In this document: positions 44,330 to 55,655 of the stretch, piece by piece
Layout of the letters: every line of letters begins with the position of its first letter
Position numbering within the stretch: the first letter of the stretch is position 1
Assembly: GCA_024734495.1 (NCBI GenBank)
Contig: JALMQS010000302.1
Span: 1 to 64,000, forward strand
Direction of reading: 5' to 3'
DNA: 64,000 bases
Source: Forficula auricularia
Lineage: Eukaryota > Arthropoda > Insecta > Dermaptera > Forficulidae
Translations under genes and position numbers: made by a program
Notes under the pieces: generated by a model
What the model was told of the DNA's origin: nothing
Databases searched by the model: none
Seen by the model: only the letters and a program-made list of their open reading frames with translations

Positions 44330-45264
44330 GACGGTTTTAAATATTTTAATTTTTGATATCCTTCATTTTTTGACATTATTTAGTACCCATCAAAAAACTC
44401 TTCCTGATAAATTTTGAAATTTTGTTGATCACCGGTTTAAAGGATATCGAATTTCCGTTTTTCGCACATAACTTTTTCAAAAATAGTCCAAATTCAATTT
44501 TTTTTTAATTTTGCATATATATGTTTTTTGGGGGCACTGAATCCAAATATGAGGTCTCCCAAAAAAACTTCGTGACGTAACATAGTAGAAAAATTGGAAA
44601 AAAGGTGAAAATTTCCATTTTTTGGCCGTTTTTCGCTTATAACTCGTAAACTATCAACTTTTCGTAAATAATCATCCTATTTAAAATGAAAGGTAATAAA
44701 ATTTTCTATAAATTTCATCTTTTAGCTTTTATTCTCCGACCAACCGTTCGGGGTCAAGAACAAAATCCAAGTTTTCTTCTTCGGCATATTTTGTAAACAT
44801 AATCAGTAGGCCCCCAGAACACCAATAATAGAAAACAAACCGCCCAAAATGGGGGGGCGGGGTTGTAGGGTCAAAAAATTAAAATCTAGGCCCTTGCCAC
44901 AAACTCAACCAGAAGTGTATGGTAAAGTCAAGTGGATGGCCACATCAGAACGTGTCAATTTATTTTAGTTATTTTGAATTGATTTTTATCGTTAATAGGT
45001 GTTTAAAATAAATAATTAGTATTTTAGTTTGTTGAAAGAAAATCAAAAGCAAAAATCAAAAATCGAAAAAAAATAGTAATTATAAATGGCCCACTACCCA
45101 AAAAAAATTCAAAAAAAGAAATTTTTAATTTGGACAATTTTTAAAGAAGTTATGAGCGAAAACCAGAAGTTCGAAATCTTTTACGCCGGTGATCAAAAAA
45201 ATTTCAAAATTTACCGCGAAGTGTTTTTTGATGGGTACTAAAAAATATCAAAAAATGAAGGAAA
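44330..45264. repeat. Long inverted repeat 1
   Basis: Arms 44336-44500 and 45095-45262 are inverted (agtacccatcaaaaaactct with counterpart; caccggtttaaaggatatcg diverged). An outer inverted pair, aagtggatggccacatcaga (44938) with its complement at 46798, encloses the next repeat as well. Confidence 0.75.
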
Positions 45265-45267
45265 TCT

Positions 45268-45970
45268 AATACTCTACAAAAAAGGTATCTTATATTTTTT
45301 CCGTAAACCTCACCATTTGAAAGATATTGAAGATTTAAGTTTGAATATTTTAAGACAAATTTCATTTTTGTTTATGAATTTTATAACTCGACAATAAATG
45401 GCTATTATAAAATTCGCAATACAAATTTTTGTAAGAAATTAACTGCTCTATAAAAAAGGTGTCTTATGTTTTGGCGATTAAATTAAGCGTTCAAAAGATA
45501 TTCATCATCAAACTTTCATGTGTAAAGGTTTTAAGAGTTTTTGATTAGATATTCGAAAAATTTCAATTTAATTTATGAATTTCATACAAATTTCATATTT
45601 TGTCATTAATATAAGTATTATTTGAGTTTTATTTTCAAATATTATATGAAATTCATAAATTAAATTGAAATTTTTCGAATATCTAATCAAAAACTCTTAA
45701 AATCTTTACACATGAAAGTTTGATGATGAATATCTTTTGAACGCTTAATTTAGTCGCCAAAACATAAGACACCTTTTTTATAGAACAGTTGATTCCCTAT
45801 AAAAATTTGTATTGCGAATTTTATAATAGCCATTTATTGTCGAGTTATAAAATTCATAAACAAAAATGAAATTTGTCTTAAAATAAACAAACTTAAATCT
45901 TCAATATCTTTCAAATGGTGAGGTTTACGGAAAAAATATAAGATATCTTTTTTGTAGAGCATTAAATTTC
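45268..45970. repeat. Long inverted repeat 2 (~320-bp arms)
   Basis: Near-perfect inverted arms 45268-45588 and 45646-45970 with a ~57-bp loop. Landmarks are caaatggtgaggtttacgg at the ends and cgaaaaatttcaatttaatt near the centre. Partial single-arm copies lie at 1-55 and 59036-59520. Confidence 0.9.
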
Positions 45971-46838
45971 CTACGAAATTCTTCAAAAACATTTTTCTGT
46001 ACAATCAATTAATGATGAGGTATGATTTTTTTTCTATTGGACTGAGAAAAAAATAAGAAACTGCGATACGGAGGATCTTCTTATTAAAATTAAGAGCTCA
46101 TATTTAGAAAGAATTTTTTAAGATGTCTAGCAACCCATTTTTCCGTGGCACTTGTAAAAAAAAATAATTGATTTTTTTGACCGACCCTAATATATATACT
46201 CCATACTGGTGTTCTAATCAGAGAACAATCTTCTAAAATGTTTTTAATTAACATTTTACAATTATACAGAATAAAAGTTTTTGTGTTAGAGCTTATAAGA
46301 ATAAAACTTTTTCTTTAATTAGGTACGTAGTAAAAAAAATCTAACTACATGCAACATATTTTAAAAATAGAAAACTGATTTATTTCTGGATTAATAAAAA
46401 CCCTTGTTGAATAGTAATTGTTTTTAAGTGAAAGAAAAGATTGTATATCTTTCATTAAAAGTCAAATATAAACTGTTTGGTATTATTAGTATTAGTAGGA
46501 GTACTTAGAAGAAAAACGAGCACTTCCTTTTCCTTCATCTCTAATTAAATCAAAAGATCTGGGTTAAAAATTCGGGTCATCATCATCTGTAATCTCGCGA
46601 AGAATAATACTTAGTACTCAAAAGAGCAAGGAAGTGAAAAATAGTATTTTTAAAGTGTTATCTTAATTCCTATTCAGTAGTTTATTCAAGAGTGACGAGG
46701 TGGACAAAAGTACCTACTTGAAATTTGTCAAGGATTCTGTCTTACCTATTTATAGTACCTAAACATACCTTTAAAAAATAAGCTGACGTGTTCTGATGTG
46801 GCCATCCACTTAACTTTACCATACAAGCTGGCCCCTAA
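45971..46838. other. AT-rich stretch, partly repeated at 59285-59520
   Basis: 45971-46190 (cttcaaaaacatttttctgt, gatcttc-ttaaaattaagag, ccgaccctaatatata) recurs next to the copy at 59036. The remainder is AT-rich with no gene. Confidence 0.5.
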
Positions 46839-46903
46839 AATTATTTATAATTGGAGGAGACAATAAAAGAGTGTGTCTTCTGATGGAATTGTTAATTTTA
46901 TTT

Positions 46904-46962
46904 ATTTATAACGAGACTATAGTTTCGAGAGCTTTGCCTTCTTCATCAGTCTATTACAATTG
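46904..46962 (-). ncRNA. Hammerhead ribozyme in left Penelope repeat
   Basis: Minus strand: CTGATGA (46949-46943), extra A (46942), stem II GAAGGC-AAA-GCTCTC (46941-46927, one A-C mismatch), GAAAC (46926-46922), loop TATA (46921-46918), GTC (46917-46915). Stem III AC/GT with the self-complementary TATA loop is the minimal form known from Penelope-like elements. Stem I starts AGA.../TC with an internal loop then five pairs. Confidence 0.7.
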
Positions 46963-47041
46963 ATTCACAGGGAATAAATTTATGAATGAAAGGTTAAAAT
47001 CTTTCATGTGGTTAGGCTAAGAAAATATACAGGGTGGGAAA

Positions 47042-47684
47042 GATAAAACAAATTTCAATAAAGATTTAGAAATAATAAAACAAATAGCCACTAAAAACGG
47101 TTACGAGGAAACTCTTATTGACAAACTATTAAAAAAGAAAATTGAAAAGTCAACTCTGAATCTGATTTATTCCCAAATGTCCGAGCCAGAATCAAAACCC
47201 AAATTAATAATCCCATACTATGGAAAAATTTCGGAAACTTTAAAATTAAAATTCAAAACTTTAGGATATCAAACTATTTTCAAATCCTCTAGAACATTGG
47301 GATCTGATATTAGCAATAATAAGAGAGACAAAATTCAAAAAATGGACAAAAAGGGTGTCTATTCCATAGCATGTGGAGAATGTGATTCGACCTATATAGG
47401 AAAAACAGAGCGAAATTTAAACACACGCATTTCGGAACACAAGAGAGTGTTTAAAGGGGGGTTCGGAGCATAGTGCATTTACAGAACATTTAATCTCCGA
47501 GAAACATTGTTTTCCAGATGAATCAAATATTGAATTAATTAGATCAGAATTAGATCCCTTAAAAATTAGTATTTTCGAATCGTTAGAAATTTTAAAATCA
47601 TACAATAATTCACCAAAAAAATTCTTAAATCGGAAAATAGAAATTCCCGAAAGCTTTATTTTAAAAATAGCCGCTAAAATATAA
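47042..47684 (+). pseudogene. Penelope-like element C-terminal GIY-YIG endonuclease remnant
   Basis: The frame is open from about 47042 to 47473 and continues in another frame to a stop at 47682-47684. The domain core reads GVYSIACGECDSTYIGKT, with the GVY and YIG halves of a GIY-YIG nuclease, the CxxC-like cysteines between them, and R and H downstream (RNLNTRISEHKR). This is the endonuclease that follows the RT in Penelope polyproteins and nicks target DNA. Upstream residues (LKLKFKTLGYQTIFKSSRTL) match the usual linker. A one-base shift in the G run at 47457-47462 breaks the frame after RVFKGG; the second part resumes SEHSAFTEHLISEKHC. No RT palm is present, so this is a dead 5'-truncated copy. 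Confidence 0.88.
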
Positions 47685-47829
47685 ACTTCACGAACGCCAC
47701 CTACAGCCAAAATAATAAAACAAGTATAAATTTCAATTCCTAGCTTGCCCACACTGTATATTTTCTTAACCTAAGCACATGAAAGATTTTAACCTTTCAT
47801 TCATAAATTAATTCCTAAGAATCCATTGT

Positions 47830-47882
47830 AATAGACTGATGAAGAGGGCAAAGCCCTCAAACTATAGTCTCGTTATAAATAA
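47830..47882 (+). ncRNA. Hammerhead motif in right Penelope repeat, core damaged
   Basis: CTGATGA (47836-47842), extra A, perfect stem II GAGGGC-AAA-GCCCTC (47844-47858), then AAAC (47859-47862) instead of GAAAC, TATA loop, GTC (47867-47869). The catalytic G12 is missing, so this copy should not cleave. The left copy keeps G12 but has a mismatch in stem II. Confidence 0.7.
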
Positions 47883-47989
47883 ATAAAATTTATAATTCCA
47901 GCAGAAGACACACTCTTTTAATTGTCTCCTTCAATATATAAAAATTCTGCTACTCTCGGCAAAAACTTTCAATTTAATTATTTATAATC

Positions 47990-48232
47990 ATGCAGGGGGG
48001 GTTAGTTTTTGCATTTTTAGACTCCTGGGGAGCCCAGTGATATGTATACAAAATTTGGTTGAGTTTGGTAAATGGCCAAGATTTTAATTTTTGACCCTTA
48101 ACCCCCCCCCCCCTTTTTTGGGAGGTTAGTTTTTGAATTTTTAGTCTTCTGGGGTCCCACTGATTATGTATACAAAATTTGGTTGAGTTTGGTCAAATGG
48201 CTTAGATTTTTAATTTTTAACCCCCCCCCCTC
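47990..48232 (+). repeat. Tandem duplication with C runs, ~125-bp period
   Basis: Two units of gttagtttttg-atttttag, gtatacaaaatttggttgag and a terminal C run (48098-48110; 48221-48230). The same text appears at 39955-40010 and inside the 52251 MITE. Confidence 0.75.
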
Positions 48233-48999
48233 CACCCCCTTAATTGTGGCTCGATATGCACCAAAATCTAATCAGCTCTTAGTCTCAATGGACCAAAACT
48301 ACATGGGAAATTTAGTTTCGATATTCTCACTAGTTTTTGAGCTAGCTCGTCCACAAAAATTTGGTAACAGACATTTTGACAAAACAATTATTATCTCGAA
48401 AAATATAATTTTTTCGATGTTCACTTATTAGAACTTTTTTGTAGACTGAAATGCACTGGTTTTGCTCAATTTTTTTAATCAAAATAGTTTCAGCCGTTTT
48501 TGGGATATTTCGAAAAAAATAAAGGAAAAAAAAACACTTTTTTCATGCATGATTACAATACTTGACCATACCCTGTATGGTAAAGTAAAATAATTACATG
48601 TGATAAGCATTTACTGACATAATGGACTAATTAATGATCTATGTCATTAACGAACACAGGACCATAAATTCATTCCATTATATATAAAATGAAAAAAATA
48701 AAATATTATTTTCGAGTTAACGATCTGGGTTTATATAAGAATTAATATTTTTGTTGCTTGTAAATTAAAAAAAAAAAAAAAAAATTAAATAAAATGAAAA
48801 ACGTAGAATGGATTGTTTGCTTTTTGGTCTAATTAAAAACGTTTATTTATTTATTTCATTTTTTTCCCTTTTGAGAGTTTTATTTACAGTTTTAATATTG
48901 ATGAAATAGAGAATTTTTTTTTCAAAATTTTAATCGCTCATCTCTTATAATATATGTCGTCATACATGGGGATAGGATTGGGAATCGATTGGAGAGGAA
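48233..48999. other. AT-rich stretch, no gene
   Basis: 48340-48540 (acattttgacaaaacaatta, tgggatatttcgaaaaaa) resembles 18110-18250. An 82-codon frame here is not supported. Confidence 0.4.
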
Positions 49000-49175
49000 T
49001 TAATATGGAATTGGAATAATTATCGGAAAAAAGGTTTTTTATTTAATTAGTTTTTTCCTCTTATTAAAAACAAGAACTAAAAAGATGATCAAGGACATTC
49101 GATGGTGGAGAAGTAATCTCCGGAGTCGAAGCTCAAATTCAATGTATACATTAATGTAAAATAATTGATTTAATA
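49000..49175 (+). repeat. Module with cgatggtggagaag hairpin
   Basis: Same module as 33940-34110, 34180-34345 and 61705-61905: aattatcggaaaa-aggtttt, then cgatggtggagaagtaatct and ccggagtcgaagctcaaa. Non-coding. Confidence 0.8.
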
Positions 49176-49334
49176 ATAGTCGTCATATATGATCATTTTT
49201 TGAATAGATTTTTGAAATTCATAATGTTCATCCGTTAATTGAACATTTTTATTACATTTTAAGAGGGAACAAAATATTTATTAAAATTAACGCTTTCTTC
49301 GATCAGGAGTAAATTTAGTAGATTTACATTTTAG

Positions 49335-49336
<2 letters not shown>

Positions 49337-49369
<33 letters not shown>
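49337..49369. repeat. (TA)n microsatellite
   Basis: About 16 TA units just upstream of the satellite array. Confidence 0.9.
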
Positions 49370-49374
<5 letters not shown>

Positions 49375-49379
49375 TATGC

Positions 49380-52242
49380 AAAAATCAACTATCACAAATA
49401 AAGGCGAAAATGCGAAATAAGACGGGTCAAAATATTGAAATTCTAATACTTTTTATAGTATCTGGACCAAATTTAGTTGACCTACTCTTGAGAACAATGT
49501 AAAATTGCTTCAACAATCAACTACCCAAAGTGAGGGCAAGTGAGGGGGCAAAATATTGAAATTCTAATACTTTTTATTGGATCTGGACCAAATTTAGTTG
49601 ACCTACTCTTGAGAACAATGTAAAATTGCTGCAACAATCAACTACCCAAAGTGGGGGCCAGTGAGGGGGCAAAATATTGAAATTCTAATACTTTTTATTG
49701 GATCTGGACCAAATTTAGTTGACCTACTCTTGAGAACAATGTAAAATTGCTGCAACAATCAACTACCCAAAGTGAGGGCAAGTGAGGGGGCAAAATATTG
49801 AAATTCTAATACTTTTTATTGGATCTGGACCAAATTTAGTTGACCTACTCTTGAGAACAATGTAAAATTGCTGCAACAATCAACTACCCAAAGTGGGGGC
49901 CAGTGAGGGGGCAAAATATTGAAATTCTAATACTTTTTATTGGATCTGGACCAAATTTAGTTGACCTACTCTTGAGAACAATGTAAAATTGCTGCAACAA
50001 TCAACTACCCAAAGTGAGGGCAAGTGAGGGGGCAAAATATTGAAATTCTAATACTTTTTATTGGATCTGGACCAAATTTAGTTGACCTACTCTTGAGAAC
50101 AATGTAAAATTGCTGCAACAATCAACTACCCAAAGTGGGGGCCAGTGAGGGGGCAAAATATTGAAATTCTAATACTTTTTATTGGATCTGGACCAAATTT
50201 AGTTGACCTACTCTTGAGAACAATGTAAAATTGCTGCAACAATCAACTACCCAAAGTGAGGGCAAGTGAGGGGGCAAAATATTGAAATTCTAATACTTTT
50301 TATTGGATCTGGACCAAATTTAGTTGACCTACTCTTGAGAACAATGTAAAATTGCTGCAACAATCAACTACCCAAAGTGGGGGCCAGTGAGGGGGCAAAA
50401 TATTGAAATTCTAATACTTTTTATTGGATCTGGACCAAATTTAGTTGACCTACTCTTGAGAACAATGTAAAATTGCTGCAACAATCAACTACCCAAAGTG
50501 AGGGCAAGTGAGGGGGCAAAATATTGAAATTCTAATACTTTTTATTGGATCTGGACCAAATTTAGTTGACCTACTCTTGAGAACAATGTAAAATTGCTGC
50601 AACAATCAACTACCCAAAGTGGGGGCCAGTGAGGGGGCAAAATATTGAAATTCTAATACTTTTTATTGGATCTGGACCAAATTTAGTTGACCTACTCTTG
50701 AGAACAATGTAAAATTGCTGCAACAATCAACTACCCAAAGTGAGGGCAAGTGAGGGGGCAAAATATTGAAATTCTAATACTTTTTATTGGATCTGGACCA
50801 AATTTAGTTGACCTACTCTTGAGAACAATGTAAAATTGCTGCAACAATCAACTACCCAAAGTGGGGGCCAGTGAGGGGGCAAAATATTGAAATTCTAATA
50901 CTTTTTATTGGATCTGGACCAAATTTAGTTGACCTACTCTTGAGAACAATGTAAAATTGCTGCAACAATCAACTACCCAAAGTGAGGGCAAGTGAGGGGG
51001 CAAAATATTGAAATTCTAATACTTTTTATTGGATCTGGACCAAATTTAGTTGACCTACTCTTGAGAACAATGTAAAATTGCTGCAACAATCAACTACCCA
51101 AAGTGGGGGCCAGTGAGGGGGCAAAATATTGAAATTCTAATACTTTTTATAGTATCTGGACCAAATTTAGTTGACCTACTCTTGAGAACAATGTAAAATT
51201 GCTGCAACAATCAACTACCCAAAGTGAGGGCAAGTGAGGGGGCAAAATATTGAAATTCTAATACTTTTTATTGGATCTGGACCAAATTTAGTTGACCTAC
51301 TCTTGAGAACAATGTAAAATTGCTGCAACAATCAACTACCCAAAGTGGGGGCCAGTGAGGGGGCAAAATATTGAAATTCTAATACTTTTTATTGGATCTG
51401 GACCAAATTTAGTTGACCTACTCTTGAGAACAATGTAAAATTGCTGCAACAATCAACTACCCAAAGTGGGGGCCAGTGAGGGGGCAAAATATTGAAATTC
51501 TAATACTTTTTATTAGTATCTGGACCAAATTTAGTTGACCTACTCTTGAGAACAATGTAAAATTGCTGCAACAATCAACTACCCAAAGTGGGGGCCAGTG
51601 AGGGGGCAAAATATTGAAATTCTAATACTTTTTATAGTATCTGGAGCAAATTTAGTTGACCTACTCTTGAGAACAATGTAAAATTGCTGCAACAATCAAC
51701 TACCCAAAGTGAGGGCAAGTGAGGGGGCAAAATATTGAAATTCTAATACTTTTTATTGGATCTGGACCAAATTTAGTTGACCTACTCTTGAGAACAATGT
51801 AAAATTGCTGCAACAATCAACTACCCAAAGTGGGGGCCAGTGAGGGGGCAAAATATTGAAATTCTAATACTTTTTATTGGATCTGGACCAAATTTAGTTG
51901 ACCTACTCTTGAGAACAATGTAAAATTGCTGCAACAATCAACTACCCAAAGTGAGGGCAAGTGAGGGGGCAAAATATTGAAATTCTAATACTTTTTATTG
52001 GATCTGGACCAAATTTAGTTGACCTACTCTTGAGAACAATGTAAAATTGCTGCAACAATCAACTACCCAAAGTGGGGGCCAGTGAGGGGGCAAAATATTG
52101 AAATTCTAATACTTTTTATAGTATCTGGACCAAATTTAGTTGACCTACTCTTGAGAACAATGTAAAATTGCTGCAACAATCAACTACCCAAAGTGGGGGC
52201 CAGTGAGGGGGCAAAATATTGAAATTCTAATACTTTTGTTCG
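49380..52242. repeat. 121-bp satellite in 242-bp dimeric higher-order array
   Basis: About 23 full monomers of 121 bp with a degenerate first unit. Two monomer types alternate: one with aaagtgagggcaagtgaggg, the other with aaagtgggggccagtgaggg. The order reads ABABABABABABABABBBABABB, so the dimer is the main repeat and breaks down near the right edge. A second variable site (ttggatctgg versus tagtatctgg) sits in the same monomer. Internal copies are nearly identical, indicating recent homogenisation. There is no coding frame. Confidence 0.95.
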
Positions 52243-52250
52243 GTCTAGAC

Positions 52251-53015
52251 CAGGGGTGACCACTAACCTTAACTTTGGGAGCCGCAAATTTATAAAACTG
52301 TTTCAAAGCGAGCCACATTATTTGAAGATTAATTATTGGTTTATTGAAATAAAAAACACATTTTTTTATTTTATAAAAAATAAATGAAGTAACATAAATA
52401 TATTTTTTCTCTACTTATAACATTACAAATTAATTTAATTTTTGTATTATTATTGTTTTAATTTAATTATTATACAGAGTGGGGCGTAAAGATCTAGCAC
52501 ATTTTGAAGAGATATAAAAAAATAAAAAAATTTAACTAGAAAAAAATTAATATATTTTTGAAAAGAAAATAAATGAAATTTTTTTTAAATGTATTTTAAA
52601 TATTATCAGACAAAAAAAAGGGGGGGAGGGGGTCAAAATAAAATTCTAGCCCTTGTGACCAAACTCAACCAAATTTTGTATGCATATTCTGTAGATCCCC
52701 AGAAGGCTTGAAATGCAAAAACTAACCACATTTTGTATACATTGTTTGGTCGAAAGGGCTAGAATTTTTATTTTTGACCCCCCCCCTTTGTCTGATAATG
52801 TTTAAAATATATTAAAAAAAATATATTTTAATGTCTTTTCAAAAATACATTCAGTTTCTTTCTAGTTAAATTTTTTCATTTTTTTATACTTCTTTAGATC
52901 TTTATGCCACAGCCTGTACTTTTTAAAATCAGTATTATTCATGGGGACTCAAGAGCCTCACGAGATTGACTGAAGAGCCACATGCGGCTCGCGAGCCAAG
53001 TTGTGGCCAACTCGG
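52251..53015 (+). mobile_element. hAT-type MITE in the satellite edge
   Basis: Starts CAGGGGTGACCACTAACC and ends ttgtggccaactcgg; the gagccgcaaa / ttgcggctc-like subterminal repeats are inverted. A perfect 8-bp duplication gtctagac (52243-52250, 53016-53023) flanks it. The flanks rejoin as a diverged satellite monomer (ggtctagaccaaa versus gatctggaccaaa). A second fold-back (about 52485-52915, arms with taaagatcta and tcagacaaa) is nested inside. Confidence 0.85.
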
Positions 53016-53033
53016 GTCTAGACCAAAGCATTT

Positions 53034-53757
53034 TTAACCGACTTCAAAAAAGGAGGAGGTTCTCTATTCGACTGATTTTTTTTTTGTGCCTATGTTACCT
53101 CATATCTACGCCAATTGTCAACCGATTTTGAAAAAAAGAATTTGCATTGGGTCCAGTCTAGCTTCCGATTGGTCCCATTTTTTTCTTTTTTTTCATAGGT
53201 ATTAGACCTTTTTTATTAGGTTTGTTTAGACCTAACCTCTTTGTTTATGAACCGATTTCGATGGTTCTTTTTTTATCCGAAAGGGGGTGTCTTAGGGATG
53301 GTGTCATATTAATTTGGTCAAGTTCTGATGATATGATCACTATTAATAACATCACTAAAAAGAGAAAAATAAAAATAATTTTTAAGAAAAAAATAAAAAC
53401 CGACTTCAAATAATTAAATGCAACAAATAAAATACACTAAAAGGTATAAAATAATTATTATCTTATTTAGTTACAACTAAACGACGAAATATTAACATGA
53501 AATGACTTTTTGAAGTCGGTGCCAAACATATACCTTTTATGAATCGCACTCGACGGATCTTACTTGGTACGTTTGGCGGGTACGCTCGCTTATAGGTATA
53601 GTTTGTTTGGTACCGACTTCAAAAAGAAATTTCATGTTAATATTTCGTCGTTTAGCTGTAACTAAATAAGATAATAATTATTTTATACCTTTTAGTGTAT
53701 TTTATTTGTTGCATTTAATTTTTTTGAAGTCGGTTTTTACTTTATTCTTAAAAATTA
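53034..53757 (+). repeat. Composite A+B copy
   Basis: ttaaccgacttcaaaaaagg start, A then complete B fold-back, in the same order as 14888-15632. Confidence 0.9.
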
Positions 53758-54290
53758 TTTTTACATTTTCAAATCCCTAAAGAGAATGTGGGAAATTTTA
53801 TATGGTAAATCTAAAATTATATACTTATGCTGGATTTTAGAGGGTGTTAGCTAAGGCCCGTAACAAGCTCGTATACTATAAAATTATATTAAAAAAACTT
53901 GAGGAAAAAAAACATATTATTTCAAAATACACTAAAAAGAAGAAAATAAAGTTTTCTTCAAATCAAAGAGTTACGTCATTTGAATTTTTTTTTTTTTTTG
54001 GTGCTTTAGTTTACACATTTGTTTTGAAAATATTATGTACTTTCTTAGTTTAACAAATCTGCTTTTTGTTATAAGAGAAACAATTAGATCATCAATTGAA
54101 GATGTGGTTTAGACTAAGTGGTATAAATGACAAATTATGATAAAATACCATGATAACAAAAGTGCTTTTTCCTCCGGAAATCATGTGTCCAACAATTAGA
54201 TTAAATATTTTAATGTCATGTTTGACTTAATTAAGAAAAAATATTAAAAAATATAAAAGTATTTTCTTCTAATTATTATTTTTAAATTAA
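53758..54290. other. AT-rich stretch, no gene
   Basis: aaggcccgtaacaagctcgtat (53852) resembles aagctcgtatta at 38469 and 55635. A 69-codon frame here is chance. Confidence 0.4.
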
Positions 54291-54388
54291 TTTACCAACT
54301 GTGAAGCCCGCCTTTGCCTTTTGTCTTTTGTAAACACAAACTCCTGATGATCGGCTAAAAACACGAAATATGTATAGAATTCTTTGCC

Positions 54389-54423
54389 CGATACACTCAC
54401 TCACTCACTCACTCACTCACTCA
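54389..54423. repeat. (CACT)n microsatellite
   Basis: Eight to nine units of a 4-bp repeat. Confidence 0.95.
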
Positions 54424-55294
54424 TCATCAAAACAGCCAGAACCACTGGACATAGAGACATGAAATTTTGAGAGGATATTACATCTATGACATAGGGGCTC
54501 ACTAAGAAAGAATTTTTTGAAATTCGACCCCTAAGGGGGTCAAAAGGGGCCAAAGTGTGTTTTCACTGATTATGCGTTATCTCTTAAGGACGATAAAATA
54601 TCTACTTACTTTTTACTTATAAAAATACTAAATTAAAATATCTAAAAAGTGATATCAGGATTTTTTGAAATTCGACCCCTAAAGAGGTCAAAAGGGGCAA
54701 AATATCTTTGCAATGTGTTTACACTAATTATGCATTTTTCAATTAAGAACGATAAGATATCTACTTGATTTTTACTTAATAAAATTCTAAATACAAATAT
54801 CTAAAAAGTAATTACATGATTTTTTGAAATTCGACTCCCAACTATCCAAAATGTGAATGGGGGCAAAAATTAAAACTCTCTCCTATCTTGATCAAATTTT
54901 GTAGAGTTATTCTTTATTACTTTAAGAAACTATTCCTGTAAAAATAAACTATCAAAATTGACTGTATGGGGGGAAGGGGGGGGCAAAATATAGAAATTTT
55001 TAGCTTTTTTGTACATTTACTCTTTAGAAAACTGAGAGTTATTTATTTGCAAATATCTAAAAAATAATTTCAACCTCCCAAAATGTGAGTGGGGGCAAAA
55101 AATTAATACTCTCTCCGATATAGATCAAATTTTGTAATGTTAGTTTTTAATTAGATAGAGTACTATGATGTTTTTATTATTTATTATTTGATCTTAAATG
55201 AGGCAATTAAAACCGTGAGAACAGTTAGATGTTCTCGTAAGGAGAAAAAGACTTTTAAGAAAACAAAATCTTTTATGTCCTTATCAATATTTTT

Positions 55295-55360
55295 ATTTTA
55301 AAACTGGGAGACAGTTTCGGCCGACACTCTCAAGCCATCATCAGTCTAAAATGTACAAAA
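55295..55360 (-). ncRNA. Hammerhead-like motif, partly degenerate
   Basis: Minus strand CTGATGA (55344-55338), extra U, stem II GGC/GCC with a long loop, GAAAC (55318-55314), U, GTC (55312-55310). Stem I begins with two pairs (AG/TC... ) followed by a loop and an A/T-rich stem. Looks like another Penelope-type repeat. Confidence 0.5.
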
Positions 55361-55582
55361 ACATAAACTTTACAATTGCAAATACAATCAAGAAACAAAT
55401 ATATATAAAGATCAGTCCACTCACCCTCAGTTTTCAATAGTACATTGGCAATATTATTTTTAGTTAGTTTTTAAGACTATATAAAATGTATGCTGTAAAA
55501 ATCAATAGCCAAAATGAGTGGGTGGGGGCGGAAGAGGGGGCAAAATATTACAAATATATATTATAGACCTAATAATCAAATG

Positions 55583-55655
55583 CCGAGACGCTGCCCGGAA
55601 GGCCGAGCTGTAGAGAGCATGCCAAAGGCACGCCTGGAGTAGCTCGTATTAAATA
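55583..55655. other. GC-rich patch related to 38398-38475
   Basis: gagacgctgcccggaaggccgagct and ctcgtattaaa are shared by the two places. Possibly a Helitron end module. Confidence 0.5.

Larger units (their letters stand above)
46852..47975 (+). mobile_element. Penelope-like element, truncated, with inverted ends
   Basis: A 13-bp duplication aattatttataat (46839-46851 and 47976-47988) flanks the insertion. Inverted repeats of ~180 bp (46855-47032 and 47750-47929) enclose a GIY-YIG-type coding remnant. The right one continues into a unique tail (attctgctactctcggc). Penelope-like elements commonly have LTR-like repeats, the upstream one often inverted, and carry hammerhead ribozymes in them, as seen here. 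The reverse-transcriptase part is missing. A solo tail copy lies at 55793-55945. Confidence 0.85.
54293..55580. mobile_element. Helitron-like region with internal repeats
   Basis: Begins with a minus-strand second-family end (taccaactgtgaagcccgcc; CTRR mutated). It has a (CACT)n run (54389-54423) and then three diverged units of ttttttgaaattcgacccc and gggtcaaaaggggc, and two of ccaaaatgtga-tgggggcaaaa. A hammerhead-like motif near 55295 lies inside. No coding sequence. Confidence 0.5.

Noticed and set aside
45268..45970. Inverted repeat as a palindromic assembly artefact
   Set aside because: Arms differ at several positions and partial copies exist at 1-55 and 59036-59520, so it is a real repeat family rather than a read-through artefact, though this cannot be fully excluded without reads.
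47417..47752. 111-codon minus-strand frame
   Set aside because: Antisense of the Penelope GIY-YIG remnant.
49380..52242. CRISPR-like array
   Set aside because: Spacers are not unique: whole 121-bp monomers repeat, with two alternating variants, as in eukaryotic satellite DNA.
54340..54385. Hammerhead candidate at cctgatgatcggc
   Set aside because: CTGATGA is followed by a poor stem II and GAAAT without a GTH triplet in the right place.
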